Of a stretch of 64,000 nucleotides of DNA, positions 34,780 through 45,822 are shown piece after piece (the stretch's first letter is position 1; each line of letters opens with the position of its first letter). Made by a program: the position numbers and the translations under genes. The notes below the pieces were generated by a model, which searched no databases, was not told the origin of the DNA, and saw only the letters and a program-made list of their open reading frames with translations. This DNA comes from Chinchilla lanigera (Eukaryota; Chordata; Mammalia; Rodentia; Chinchillidae): the NCBI RefSeq assembly GCF_000276665.1, contig NW_004955480.1:7092565-7156564 (forward strand), read 5' to 3'.

Positions 34780-34900
34780 CTGTCTTATTGTTCTACCAGT
34801 TATTGAGAGAGAGATACTGTAATCTCCAACTATAATAGTGGATTTTTCTACTTTAAAACAAATTTCTTTTCACTCAACAGTAGTTGCTCATATAATATAT

Positions 34901-36730
34901 CTATTTCATGTTCTATTCTCCTTAGTACACGTTTTCAACATAAAACAATTTAGTAGGCACCTTGGAAATATGTTGACCAGAATATTTTGTGGTAAAAGTA
35001 CATGACCAAGAGTTTGGAGAAACATCCTATGGATAAAAATGGTGGTAGATAGTCCACATTGAAGAGCCTTGTAAGGAATGTTAGAGTTTGTATTTCATCC
35101 TGAGGGCAGCTGTAAGAGCACTAGAAGACTTTAAAAAGCGTGTTAATGCTGTTAAATAGATTATTTACATAAATTACTCTGGCAGTAGCATAGAAAACTG
35201 TTGTCAAGGGGAGCTGGTGTCCATCAAATTTTCTCATAAGTTTATACCACTGGAAGTTATAACGGTCTTTATGTCTGACATTGGAAAGTTTTAGATATCA
35301 TAGCAGAACACTTAATTGCTAATTGACTTCCACCATCTTCATTCCTATGATTATTCTTGTTCTATATGGGGAGTCTTTAATTTCCCCATGGGTCATGTTA
35401 TTCTTACTCTTTTAATTTCTCATCCTTCTCAACTGTATTACCTTTTTTCACCTCCATACACTGGTATTATTTCAGAAATGTCCTGCATCTTGTTGCAGTC
35501 ACTTAAACATCTGATTCTAACCATCTGCTGTTCTTCCAACTTCCTTCCATCCCATCAATGTAACAATTGTTTGATTTCATCAAGACTCCACATTGATTGG
35601 CCCAGTGATTCTCTCACAACCAATGAACTTTTCCTCCTGCTTCTACTCATCTTGTATGTGATATTGCATGTCTTAAACCAATTATGACAACTTATATGTT
35701 ACTTCTGCCTGTGACTGGTTCATAGCGAGGAATGGGATCTAGAACTGGCCTGTGAAACCTGATAGGTCTGTGTGGTATTTCTTTTCATATAAGGAAAAGA
35801 TCTAGAGAAGGAAGTGGTTTATACTTGGCTCCGGACTGTGCGAAATATGAATAAAGTGCCCAGACTTGCATCAGTCATCTTGAGACTGTAAGGGAAACCC
35901 TATTGCAGAAAATATGATATATTAAAGATGGAAGAGCTGAGTTGTGGAATGAATTTGAGTCTTAGAACACGGTATTAAGCCACTGCTGAATCAAGCATGT
36001 CTGATCTACTTCTGGATTTACTGTGATGTAAGAAATTTAGTCCTATTATTTAAAATAATATGTCAGAAATTTTTCTGTCTTACTCTCCCTTTCCTTTTCT
36101 GAGACTGAATGTATCCAAACTGATATTCTGTCCTCTTCATGATGCCCCTGAATGAACGTCATGCCTTCTAGGTGCATTTAGCCTTTATGGGAGCTGTTCT
36201 CTACACTCTCAGAATTTCCTTTTCTTGTCTGTCTTTCTAGCCTGCCCATGGTTGATTGCATTTTCTAAAGAGAATTGCAACTGTACCTCCTAACCTATGT
36301 ACTTTTCTAGAATCATGCCACTCTGCCAACAAATATAAATTTCTCCCTGAGAACTTTTGTTTGTTTGATGAATAGTAGTTTATCCACAGATACCACATAA
36401 AGAATCCTTGAGATGATATCAAGGAGGCTTCTGGCCATGTCTTGTTCTTCTAGTTCTAGCCACGCCCAACTGCAATACCATGAGATACTGTAGGACATGA
36501 CTACCCAGTCAAATTCTCCCTGAACTTTTAACCCATGACAATCATGGTAGATAATTAGATTATCATTGCTGCATTAGTTTTTGTGATGACTTCTTGCACA
36601 GACAGAAGATAACCATAAAAAAATTCTCTTTGCAAGACCTAAAAGTAATGTTCTGTGAAAATGTAAGTCTTGTTTTAGTTCTTCGCTTGCTCTGTAAGTG
36701 GGAGAATAAAATTGTTTGAGAATAGACTTT
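34901..36730. other. Unassigned sequence with possible ancient transposon relics
   Basis: I recognise no gene. At 35060-35190, 'agagtttgtatttcatcctg' and 'actttaaaaagcgtgttaat' resemble ancient DNA transposon relics, but I cannot name the family. The 123-codon frame 35316-35687 is Leu/Ser-rich and has no domain that I can see. Confidence 0.35.
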
Positions 36731-36737
36731 GAGTGGG

Positions 36738-36739
<2 letters not shown>

Positions 36740-36776
<37 letters not shown>
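36740..36776. repeat. TG dinucleotide microsatellite
   Basis: About 18 uninterrupted TG units. They produce the poly-(Thr-His) frames on the minus strand, which are not genes. Confidence 0.97.
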
Positions 36777-36879
36777 TGGTGAGTGAAGTGAGATAGGGCC
36801 ACAATCAAACAGTTGTTTCTCCTGCAAGGTTTTCCTGTACCTCTTCACATAACTGGATTCTTTTCATCTTCATGTCTCC

Positions 36880-37140
36880 ATGAAACTACTGTCACCTGAG
36901 ACAGGCTTCCCTGAACCCTCAGTAGGCATCTATAAAACAACCTCTTAATGCTGTTCTTCATCATCAGCCCCTTATCAATTATTGCCTTTGCTACTTAGCC
37001 AAATTCTTTTAATTGGCTTATCTTCTTATTTATGATCTTTCTCCTTGGTGTAAGATCAAGTATGGAAGCAGAGAACAGCGTCGTTTTTCTTTACTATTGC
37101 CTATCCAGCACCAAGACTTAAAAGATTTTGAATGAACAAA
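36880..37140 (+). repeat. L2 LINE 3'-end relic
   Basis: 'cttctccttggtgtaagatc'-type blocks and 'attgcctatccagcaccaag', '...attttgaatgaacaaatg', follow the L2 3' end at low identity. Confidence 0.5.
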
Positions 37141-37474
37141 TGTAAGAATTAAAACTGCCTGGGATTCTAATTCTTAAATCCACATACTGTCAGTCTCTTG
37201 TTCTAGTGGGCAGAGGTCGGTATCTTCATGAGGTTTTAAGAAATAAACTATGGAGCTCAAAATATTAAGGTCTATTATATGCAGCTAAGGCATAAGAAAG
37301 GATACAAAAAGGGACGCATGAGACATGGGAAAATCAGAAAAACATGGTGTTTTGGTCTTGACAGGGATAGTAGTGGATATGTGAATTTATAAAACTAATC
37401 AAACACTATATGTGCTATTAAATTAAAATTTTATTAATTATATTAGTGAAAAAAATTATTAAGGGTTTTTATGT

Positions 37475-37605
37475 TTTATTTTGTTTTTGTCTTTTTTGGG
37501 TCTTGCTATGCTCTTCAGGCTGACCTTGAGCTCAATTTGTAGTCCAGACTGGTCTCAAACTCACAACAATCCTCCTGCCTCAGCCTCCCAAGTGCTAGGT
37601 GAATG
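37475..37605 (-). repeat. B1-type SINE, minus orientation
   Basis: After a 'ttttgtttttgtcttttttg' tract come 'cttgctatgctcttcaggct', 'gtagtccagactggtctcaa' and 'ctcctgcctcagcctcccaa', with the internal B1 duplication. Imperfect flanking similarity around 'atgttttatt' and 'atgtgtttatt' may be the target site. Confidence 0.85.
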
Positions 37606-37949
37606 TGTTTATTGTAGTCTTTTCAAGCTAAAATAAAGACAGCGGCAAATTATCTACTAGTATTGAACACTGTTTCAGCTCCAGCCTTCAAGGTGCAGTA
37701 TTTGAGGGCAATTTGAGCTCTGATTTCCTTTCAGGGTCATTATTCTTCTGTTATATTCTCCTCCTCTAGCTTTTTCTTGCTTTTTTCTGTGAATATGTAA
37801 GATAAGTCAGTTTACTACTTTTAGTATATTTGTGAGTACAAAGAAAAAATGAACAATTTCCACTATAAAATTATAATCTATAATGGAAAGTGATAAAAGG
37901 CCAAAAATTGTGTGGGGGAAAATGTGCTTTTTGATATCAATAGTCAGGG

Positions 37950-38260
37950 CTTGCCTTTGTCTGCTTGTATTGCTATAGCCAAACATCTGAGACAGGGTAA
38001 TTTATAAAATGGAGAAACTTATTTCTCACATTTCTAAAGGAAAGGAAAGGAAGTCAAGATCAAGGGCCTGGCAGAACCAGTACCCGGGGAGCGCTTGTCT
38101 TTGTTCCCTAAATGGCATCTTTTTCAGTGCCCTCATATGGCAGAGGGGCAGAAGGATAAGACGGCCAGTCAGCTTTGCCAATCTGAAGTCTCTTTCATGA
38201 GGGCACTAATTCCATCCAGCAGGGTTGGTGACTTAATCACTTTCTATAAACACCTTAATC
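37950..38260 (-). repeat. MaLR/MST-like LTR, minus orientation
   Basis: 'gcttgtattgctatagccaa', 'gagacagggtaatttataaa', 'gccctcatatggcagagggg' and 'catgagggcactaattccat' are in the order of an MST/MLT-type LTR read in reverse. Confidence 0.7.
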
Positions 38261-38427
38261 CATTTTCTTTTTTGGTGGTGCTGAAAGTCAAATTCCAGCT
38301 CTTAATAAAATTGCACTGGGAATTCAGTCTCAACATGAATTTTGCAGGGTTACAAATATTCGAATCGTAGTAAGACATTCCTCTCCCAAATGGTGAACTG
38401 AAGACACAGAGGAATGGATATACGCTA

Positions 38428-38748
38428 AGTATACCTAATCCAAAAATCTGAAAAAAAAAAAAAATCCTCTAAAACATGAAATGTTTTGAAATGTCAATGT
38501 GATGCAACAGTGGAAAATTCCATACTTGACCTCATGGTCATAGTCAAAATTTGAATGCAATAAAAATACTGTATAAACTTAGCCTTGAATTAAGTGCATA
38601 AGATATACTACAACAGAAACGAACTTTGTGTTTGGGCTTAGGTTCATCCCCAAGATATCATTGTATGTAAATAACCCAAAATACAAAAAAATCAGAAATC
38701 TAGAACTTCTGGATTCAAGCATTTGTGATAATGGGTGCTCAACCTGTA
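38428..38748. mobile_element. TcMar-Tigger non-autonomous DNA transposon relic
   Basis: The body reads 'ctaatccaaaaatctgaaaa', 'gtcatagtcaaaatttgaat', 'ttcatccccaagatatcatt' and ends 'gataatgggtgctcaacctg' followed by TA, matching the mammalian Tigger-derived short elements. No coding capacity. Confidence 0.7.
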
Positions 38749-39021
38749 GACATTGTTGTTCCTGTACAAACAAGAATTTATAGTGATTTAATGACACTGA
38801 AGCTCACTCTGGTGAGGTCAGTTGTAAATCACATCTGGAAATCCAAGATGTCTTATCTACTGAGTTTTGCAAAGTCAAAATTTTGTGGATGGTAAAGATG
38901 TCTCACAACAAGTATGATAATGAAACCTCTGATTTGTGAGTTAGGTCTGGAGGTTTTGATGATATCCAGTCAATCATTTCATTAATATTGATAAACATGT
39001 CTTCATGTAAAGGATAGTACA

Positions 39022-39097
39022 GGTCCAGGGGCCCACCGGTAGATGTGGGCTGGGAGCTGCCACTGAGAAACTCCCAGGCCCACGGGGGTCATGGACC
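39022..39097. other. GC-rich hairpin of unknown nature
   Basis: The arms 'gtgggctgggag' (39045-39056) and 'ctcccaggcccac' (39071-39083) pair over 12 bp with one bulged base around a 14-nt loop. The outer 'ggtcca' (39022-39027) pairs with 'tggacc' (39092-39097). The lower stem between them is irregular. The block stands out from AT-rich surroundings. It could be a structured RNA, a processed fragment or chance, and the strand is unknown. Confidence 0.4.
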
Positions 39098-39242
39098 TAA
39101 CAAGGATTAACAGGACGTTTTGAGTTTTGTGGTAGTGATGGTGCCATGTGTAATAGGAGTGTGGATGTGCAAGGCCACTCATGGTAAAAATTTAGCTAAG
39201 TTTTCAATGGCTTCTTTGACATTTTATTAGTAACTATTCTAT

Positions 39243-39293
39243 TCTATATATGTGTGGGTATATATACAAATATATATATATGTATATATATAT
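39243..39293. repeat. AT-rich (TATA)n low-complexity tract
   Basis: Alternating 'tatata' with 'tgtgtggg' near its start. A plain AT repeat. Confidence 0.85.
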
Positions 39294-39299
39294 TCTTTT

Positions 39300-40970
39300 T
39301 ATGTCCGCTTTTTCTATAACTTAATACCTTGGAAAGTAGGGAATGTTCTCTTGTCCTGAGGCAGCAACATGAGGTTTAGAAAGGTAAAGAAAATATTTTG
39401 TACAAGTAACAAATGCTGAGCTGTGGAACTGAGACTTGAATCCAAGCTTTAAGGACTTTTGTTTCTTTCCCCCTTTATTCTTTCCTTTCTTTGTATCATT
39501 TTCACCCATTGCAGTCCTTTTCACATCTTATATTACATATTAAAATACTAAAAGAAGAATAAATATTTAGAGCTGATAAAACTGACCCAGAGCATCTCAG
39601 TCCTTACCCTCAACCACCAAAATCCAGTATGGACAAAAGCAATGGCATCACCTTGTATTCGGGAATCTCCCCAGCGATGTCAATAATTTTTCATGGTCAC
39701 ATCCCATTTTTCACATTTCCCATTCACTACTGAGGAGTCCTCCCTCACTGCTCCAGACATTTCAACCACTATATTTAGGTTCTAAATCTAATAATCCCAT
39801 CTTAGACTCAATGAACATTTCAATTCCTTATTTTGTCACATGGTCAGTCTCTGATGTGTTATCTCAGAAATATGGAAAGAAGGGAAATAAAAATGTCCTC
39901 TCAAAGTTCAGATACAAAATTAACAGTTGTGAAAATCATAGATGTTTAGAGTCTTCTAAGGAGAGAGATGGATGACCAAATTGCAAAGCCCATTGTGGCT
40001 TCATGAAATGTATAGAAGGATGAGAAGATTTGTGATGCAGTAGGGCAAATTCTCAGAGAAAAGTGTACTCTGCTCTTCTCAAAATTGTCCCCAAAGCTCA
40101 TATTTATGTCTTCAGGTCTTGTTGGGAAGATGAGTATTACCTTAAAATGCCTCCGTTAGAAGCTGACAGTTCATAAATATTCAAATTCAGTTAAGCACTG
40201 ATATTTTACCAAACTTGTTTTGTTCCAGGGTCATCCAGCACCTTTTACTTAGGATATTAAATGCTCCATGAGCAAATAACTTGTAGTGGGAGAAGGCCTT
40301 GGACATATCCAAGAAGGCAACTGGTCCAGTGGGCCATGTTTCTCTGTGTGAATTAGTGCGTCAGTGTCTGAGTTAAAGAATAATGGGATGGGAAGAGTGT
40401 AGATTTCTGAGTCTGAGGCCTTAAACACCACCCTATGGGTTTTTTTTTGCTCAGATGGAGCAATTGGGTTATCAGACTGTGGCGCTATAAAAGGAAAGTC
40501 AGTTATCTTTCCAGAAGGCAGACCACATCAACAATGGAGACAAATATGACTCTTGGAACTGTTGCCCAAATCTTCTTTGTTCACAGTTTGTTCTGATTTA
40601 GTTTCCATGGTTCTGTTATCAAAATCAAGAAGCTTACCCAGTTTTGTCCTATGGAGGACACAGAAGAGAGTCGTGCCTGAATATCACACAAACCACCAAA
40701 AGCATGGAGGAGGGCTGCTCACTGGCCTGCAGTGACTGTGTTCCCACAGGTGGACACCCCTTTTCACGTGTTGTCAAAACCTTACATGGTCAGCTCTCAG
40801 CTCAGGATGTAGCAACAATCTGGGTGGTGTAGGAGTCTCAGCTATAAACTAAAGTGCATGAGGGTTGGAGGGGAAAAAAGCGTAAGAGGTAAGGGCTGGT
40901 ATAGAACAATTATCCATTAAATATTTGTGAACTGTCAACTTCTCTGCTTTGCCTATTTCCTCCCCCAAAT
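39300..40970. other. Unassigned sequence
   Basis: I see no gene and no repeat that I can name. Several 60-70-codon frames exist, but none has a domain, signal peptide or splice-flanked structure. Confidence 0.35.
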
Positions 40971-40979
40971 CCTACTGTA

Positions 40980-41255
40980 CTAAGGAGTCAGCACTACAAT
41001 ATAATCCCTTTTATAGCACCTGCCTTTTTTTGCTTGCTCATTCTTACCTGCTAAACCCTACATTCCTTAAATGTGCACATTGTATGTCCTTGTATTTTTG
41101 TGGCTGCTGTGCTGCCGTGTTCCAGGGATCTTGTTTCTGCCATTAGATCATTAAGAGTTTGATGAGTAGCATCTCTAACAAGTCTCAATATTCAGTTCAC
41201 AGTTGCTTTATGCAATTGGCACACAATAAATGCTGCTGACAATGACTGATGGATT
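40980..41255 (+). repeat. L2 LINE 3'-end relic
   Basis: 'ttgctcattcttacctgcta' and '...gcaattggcacacaataaatg' followed by 'actgatggattgag' fit the L2 3' end at low identity. Confidence 0.5.
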
Positions 41256-41345
41256 GAGACAGAAAAAAAATCTACTTTTCTTAAGATTCTGCATCCATAT
41301 CTATATGGACAGATAATTAAGGCTAAAAGAAACTTGTTGTTTTCA

Positions 41346-41440
41346 GGGGCTGGGGATTTAGCTCAGCAGTACAGCGCCTGCCCGGCAAGCGCAAGGTCAT
41401 GAGTTCGATTCCCGGTAGGGGAGAACAACCAAAAAAAAAG
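41346..41440 (+). repeat. ID-type SINE with 17-bp imperfect target duplication
   Basis: 'gggctggggatttagctcag' (A box) and 'gagttcgattcccggtaggg' (B box) are intact. The flanks are 'gaaacttgttgttttca' (41329-41345) and 'gaaacttgcagttttca' (41441-41457), with two differences, so it is slightly older than the copy at 5546. Confidence 0.93.
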
Positions 41441-42234
41441 GAAACTTGCAGTTTTCACTTACACCGAAGTACGAGGAGTCTAGGGCCCCAATGGTCAAAT
41501 ACTCTAGCCAAAAATTTAACTCCTGGCTTCTCCAGTCTTTACAGATAAAGCCAGAGGACTGAGACATTCTAAGGGGCCAAAGAGAGCTAGTGTTAAAACA
41601 GACAAGCATCAGCCTGAATAAGGAGTGACAAAGAATAGAGATGTTGTTTTTATCTTTAGAAAAATGATCACCCCACTTACTGCATTTTGGTAAATGGTGG
41701 GTAGATGCCTATTAAGATAATGACGGAAAAGCTGAATGAAATTGCTGAATGAGGTCAAGGGCAGACTGCAGGAACAGGAATTTGGTATTTGGTATTAAGA
41801 TAAAAGATGGTGCCCACTACCACCTTTCCCTCACTTCTCCATTTATCGCTTACTATGAAGCTTTTCTTTTCCTTGACCTTGTTAGGGAAACTACTACATA
41901 GTCAGAGAAAAATTGAATTGAGGGGGAAGCAATGAGGCAAATGTTCTCCAGGCACACCAAGAGGAAGGTGCCACTTCAGGTCCATGCCTGTGTGAGGACA
42001 GAAAGTCAGAGGTGAATTCAGTGATGAGATCTGAGTCAGTTTAGGCGGGCAGCTTTTGGGGCAACATCTCTAGATGTCAGGGCCATTTACCACCACCAGT
42101 TAAGACAGGCACTGCCTCATGCCTTTCTTTGTCTTTTTTCTTTCTTTCATTTCCTATTTATCATCAGTTTAATCATTTATTAAACACTTTATAACATGCC
42201 TATATATATGTATGGTTTAACTGGACAAGTGATT

Positions 42235-42334
42235 NNNNNNNNNNNNNNNNNNNNNNNNNNNNNNNNNNNNNNNNNNNNNNNNNNNNNNNNNNNNNNNNNN
42301 NNNNNNNNNNNNNNNNNNNNNNNNNNNNNNNNNN
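42235..42334. other. Assembly gap (100 N)
   Basis: Exactly 100 Ns, the conventional placeholder for a gap of unknown size. True distance across it is unknown. Confidence 0.99.
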
Positions 42335-42523
42335 ACTTCATAAATTTAAAACCGCAATAGATTTGTCAAGATTGGATGAAAAACATCAATTGCTACAGAA
42401 AATGATATCATAAAGATCTTTCTAATGGAGTAGGACTTAATATTAGTTCTTTTACACATTTAAGATAAGAATTAACTGCAGAAAACAAAACGAGAAGAAT
42501 CTCATGTACTGCCATTGAAAGTT

Positions 42524-42966
42524 TGATTTCAGTCTGTCCCCCAAAGTCTCATGTGTTTAGCGATGGGCTTTTAGAAGCTGACTGGGACATGAAAAGTTCA
42601 TGAGTAGATGAACCCTTTGATGGCTTCATAATTTGCTGACCTTATAGGAAAGCGATACAAATGTAGGGGGTGGAGCCTAGTTGGAAGGAGGGGACCCTGG
42701 GGACAGGATCTTGCAGATTACATCTAGGCCCCACCCCTTCCTCTCAGGCACTTTCCTTCTTTGCTTGCTGGCTGCATAAGGTGAATGCCTTTCCTCTGCC
42801 ATGGCCTTTTCCACCCTGGTGTTTCGTCTCACCCAAAGCCTAGAAGCAATGATGCCAAGTGACCGCGGATTGAAACCTCTAAAGTCATGGACCAAAATAA
42901 ATCTTCCTTCCTTTAAATTGTTATTTAGAGTGATTTGGTCTCAGCAACAAAATATTCACTAATATG
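42524..42966 (+). repeat. MaLR-type solo LTR, plus orientation
   Basis: 'tgatttcagtctgtccccca', 'gtagggggtggagcctagtt', 'ttgcttgctggctgcataag', 'gtcatggaccaaaataaatc' (polyadenylation signal) and 'ttcactaatatga' at the end are in MaLR order. The minus-strand frame 42677-42895 inside it is spurious. Confidence 0.82.
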
Positions 42967-43024
42967 ATCAATATCAGAAGGGTTATGTTTTCAATACCTT
43001 TTCTTTTTGAATTTACTAAGGAAT

Positions 43025-43164
43025 TTTTCTAACACACTAAGCAACATGCATTTAAAGTGAGCAATTTCATGAGTTTTGATAGTGGGAGATACTCATGAAA
43101 CCACCACAACAATAATGATTCAAATGTGTCTATCATCTCCCAAGGCTTCTTCAAGCCCCTTTTA
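43025..43164 (-). repeat. Old L1 fragment (antisense), left part split by B1
   Basis: 'agtgagcaatttcatgagtt', followed by 'ccaccacaacaataatgatt' and 'ctatcatctcccaaggcttc', matches the complement of an old L1 3' end. It continues at 43332. Confidence 0.65.
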
Positions 43165-43169
43165 GATTT

Positions 43170-43316
43170 TTTTCCCCTTTTTGAGACAGGGCCTCACTAT
43201 ACTGTTCAGACTAGCCTTGAACTCACTTTGTAGCCCAGGCAAGCCTCGAATTCAGGGCAATCCTCCTGCCTCAGCCTTTTGAGTGCTGGGATTAAAGGTA
43301 TGCCCTGCCATGTCAG
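43170..43316 (-). repeat. B1-type SINE, minus orientation, nested in L1
   Basis: 'gagacagggcctcactatac', 'gccttgaactcactttgtag', 'caatcctcctgcctcagcct' and 'gagtgctgggattaaaggta'. The flanks 'gccccttttagattt' (43155-43169) and 'gcccctttaagattt' (43317-43331) are the target duplication with one difference. Confidence 0.92.
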
Positions 43317-43331
43317 GCCCCTTTAAGATTT

Positions 43332-43640
43332 ATAGCTCCCTTTACCCCTGATCTGAGTTCAGGCAACCACTGAACTGGTTTTTTTTTTTTTTACTGTGGA
43401 TCAGTTTCCATTTATTTGGATGGAACTGTACATGCAGCTGACTCATTTCACCAGCAAAGCACCTGTGAGATCCATTCACATTGCTGATGCATCCATAGCA
43501 AGTTCCCTTTATTGCTAAACAGAATTCCATTGCCTGGGATACTCCATAGATTCCTCAGCCACTCACTCATGGGTGGATACTGTTTTCCCCCAACTGTCGG
43601 TTATTGGGAATGAAATTACTACGACTTTATACAGAAGTGA
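43332..43640 (-). repeat. Old L1 fragment (antisense), right part
   Basis: 'caggcaaccactgaactggt', 'gatcagtttccatttatttg', 'tccctttattgctaaacaga' and 'gggtggatactgttttcccc' continue the L1 interrupted at 43164. A T-run near 43379 is internal. Confidence 0.7.
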
Positions 43641-43644
43641 TTAT

Positions 43645-43922
43645 GAAGATTATGTTACATGAAATAAATCAGACTCACAAACTTAAATATCACATGGTTT
43701 ATATGAGAAATGTATTTATAAATAAAGAGCAAGATAAAAGAGAATTGGAAAGAGGAAAATAGATCTTTGTCAAATGGGGAGAGGATCTAGAGATGGAGGG
43801 AGAGGGACAATGGAGAGGAAAGGGATAAAAAAGGAATAAAGATGTGTTGTGTGCAGGTAGGACCTCCACACAAGGAATGCAAATGCTATGTACTGCAAAC
43901 ATGCACTAATTAAAATAAAATA
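43645..43922 (+). repeat. L1 3'-end fragment (sense)
   Basis: 'gttacatgaaataaatcaga', 'atcacatggtttatatgaga', a purine-rich 'gatggagggagagggacaat' 3' UTR and an 'aattaaaataaaataat' tail read as the sense 3' end of a rodent L1. It abuts the antisense piece head to tail, giving an inverted arrangement. Confidence 0.6.
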
Positions 43923-44819
43923 ATCAGGAGTACAATGGTTCACTCGTGTCCTCATGGAGATGCGAAAGCTATAGCGCAGAATGATGAGGCAACTAGTAAC
44001 ACACTCAAGGTCTCAGAGATAGTCAAAGTCTTTGGGCCAGTAGTCAAACAACCCTAGGGTTGATGTAAAAATCTTAGAGCAATTTATCAGAACAGTTTAG
44101 AATTTGTCCTTTATATTTGTTTTGAAAGCCTTTACACTTTTGTGCCCCAAGCCATGGATATAATCTCTTCAAACATGTTTATGCTATCCATTCTGTTTTT
44201 GAATTGAAAAAAAAAACGTTAAAAATGTTTATGAAGACGAGTTTAAATAAAATATTTTTAGTCTAAAATAAAAAAGGTAGGCAAAGTCTGAACTCAACCC
44301 ATTCAACTTCAAACTCAGGCTTTTTTCTGGAACTGGCCACAGTGTGGTGTTCCTGGTTCAAAGTTCAGCCTCTTTAGAAGCCAAAGAGGGCCATCGATCT
44401 GGATCAGGGCATTAGTCTCTTGGTTGAGGTTATTTCCAGATAAACTGCTGAGCTGGTGCTCAACACTGGGCATTACCTATACAGATGACTAAGACAATGT
44501 CTGTGGAGGGAGGAGAATGTGATACGTGGCATTATTATCAAGTGAACAAGTGAGCAAGACTCATATTGTGGCTGGTAAAACATAGAGGAAACCCAAGGGG
44601 CTGGGTGCTGCTCAGGAATTGGGGACAATGAATATTGGGCACAAACTCAAGAGTCACAAACTCAAATATCTCCCAGGGGTTTCACCAGAAGCTCCCATCA
44701 CTGAATGCAAGGAAGGGTGAAGACTGAGCTGCTCTCTTCAGAATGTGTTCCTTCTTAGCTGTGGCTGGCTTGGGCCAAACCTGTGGCACAAGCTGACATA
44801 CTATAAAGTATAGAAGCAG

Positions 44820-45215
44820 CCTAGATCCCTAGATGAAACAATGTGGTATGCACATAGAACAGAGTACCAGTAAGTCATAAAGAAGGATGGATTTCAGTCA
44901 TTTACAGTAAAATGGATCTGGAGACCATAACACCAAGTGAAGTTAATCAGACACAGAAGCTTAAATGTCGCATGGTTTCTCTAACATGAGAAACCCAAAA
45001 TGTAATTAATTCAAGTTGCCAAATAAAAGTGTAGGAAGCAGAAAGACAGACTCTGGAGATAGGATCTGTGGAAGGAAGAATAGAACAGCAAGGATGTAGG
45101 AACGGGGGCTAAAATGATCACCATGTGCTCTGTATATGTACCATTTCCCCAAGATGAATGGAATTTTTATGTGTTGAAAACATATATTAATACTAAAATA
45201 CAGTAGTGGTCACTG
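44820..45215 (+). repeat. L1 3'-end fragment (sense)
   Basis: 'ctagatgaaacaatgtggta', 'gtcataaagaaggatggatt', 'aaaatggatctggagaccat', 'ttaatcagacacagaagctt' and 'cgcatggtttctctaacatg' follow the sense L1 3' end, with a short 3' UTR. Confidence 0.72.
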
Positions 45216-45379
45216 ACCAAGCACTGTTTCATTTATTTTCTGTGTTCTTATCCCCACTTTACTGAGGAGAAAAATTAAGTCATGAAGAGTAACATTTTTT
45301 CTTCTCAAGAGAAGTAGAAATATTTTGCAATAAAATATTTAAATTTAAAGATATTTAAATTACTAGGGCATTAAGCGCT

Positions 45380-45822
45380 AAGCAAATTCACCAGCAAACC
45401 GGGTCCGGCAAACCTGCAGTTTGAGCACTGGGACTGACTGTGTCCCAGACTCCCTCAGCAGCTAAAGGAAGGAACTTGTACTCTGTCCTGAAGCAAAGGA
45501 GAGAAGCAGTGAGGTTTCACAGGGGCTGTGGTCCTGACTTCAAGTCTGAGAAGATGTCACTCTGACATGTAGATGCAAAAGGTCAAGACCACAGAGCGAG
45601 AACCAGAACCGACAGAAGCAAGTGCGATGCCCAGCGAGCAGAACAAGAGGCGGTGCCCACTCTCAGGATTGTGGGGTGCCCCAAACAAGAGACCCAAACC
45701 AGCTAAAAAGGGCTGGAACAGTTCAAATTGCATCCTCAAGAATGAGAGGATGTATCGGTCTTCTGAGAGTTAAAGCTGAAGCTCAACCTTATTTAACAAG
45801 GCAGATAGATGTATAGAGAAAA
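45380..45822 (+). repeat. Unassigned GC-richer segment sharing its 3' end with 47186-47291
   Basis: The last ~115 bp (45708-45822) match 47186-47291 block by block, ending in the identical 'aacaaggcagatagatgtat' plus 'agagaaa'. Frames of 60-66 codons run through it, but I see no domain. A diverged LTR or other long-range repeat is the simplest explanation. Confidence 0.4.

Larger units (their letters stand above)
31326..34900 (-). pseudogene. Old L1 (3' UTR to mid ORF2), minus strand, split by four insertions
   Basis: The 3' UTR complement occupies 31326-32110 ('gagatcattgtaggttcaca', 'agtcatttcaaagatattac', 'ggaataaatgcccaggagtg') and continues at 32276-32626 ('ttgagttttgatattttctt', 'ctcctttgtcagatatacgg'). 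ORF2 complement follows at 32853-33110 ('ttttctcttttagtctgtta', 'tgaagaatactggtctttat'), 33350-34382 ('ctataaatttccacccttat', 'gtttttggaagatgcactat') and 34780-34900 ('ctgtaatctccaactataat'). The interruptions are a B1 (32160), a retrocopied transcript end (32627), an ID/B1 composite (33125) and an LTR (34383). No frame survives. Confidence 0.78.

Noticed and set aside
36574..36808. Poly-(Thr-His) minus-strand peptides here and at 47590-47891
   Set aside because: Simple translation of TG microsatellites.
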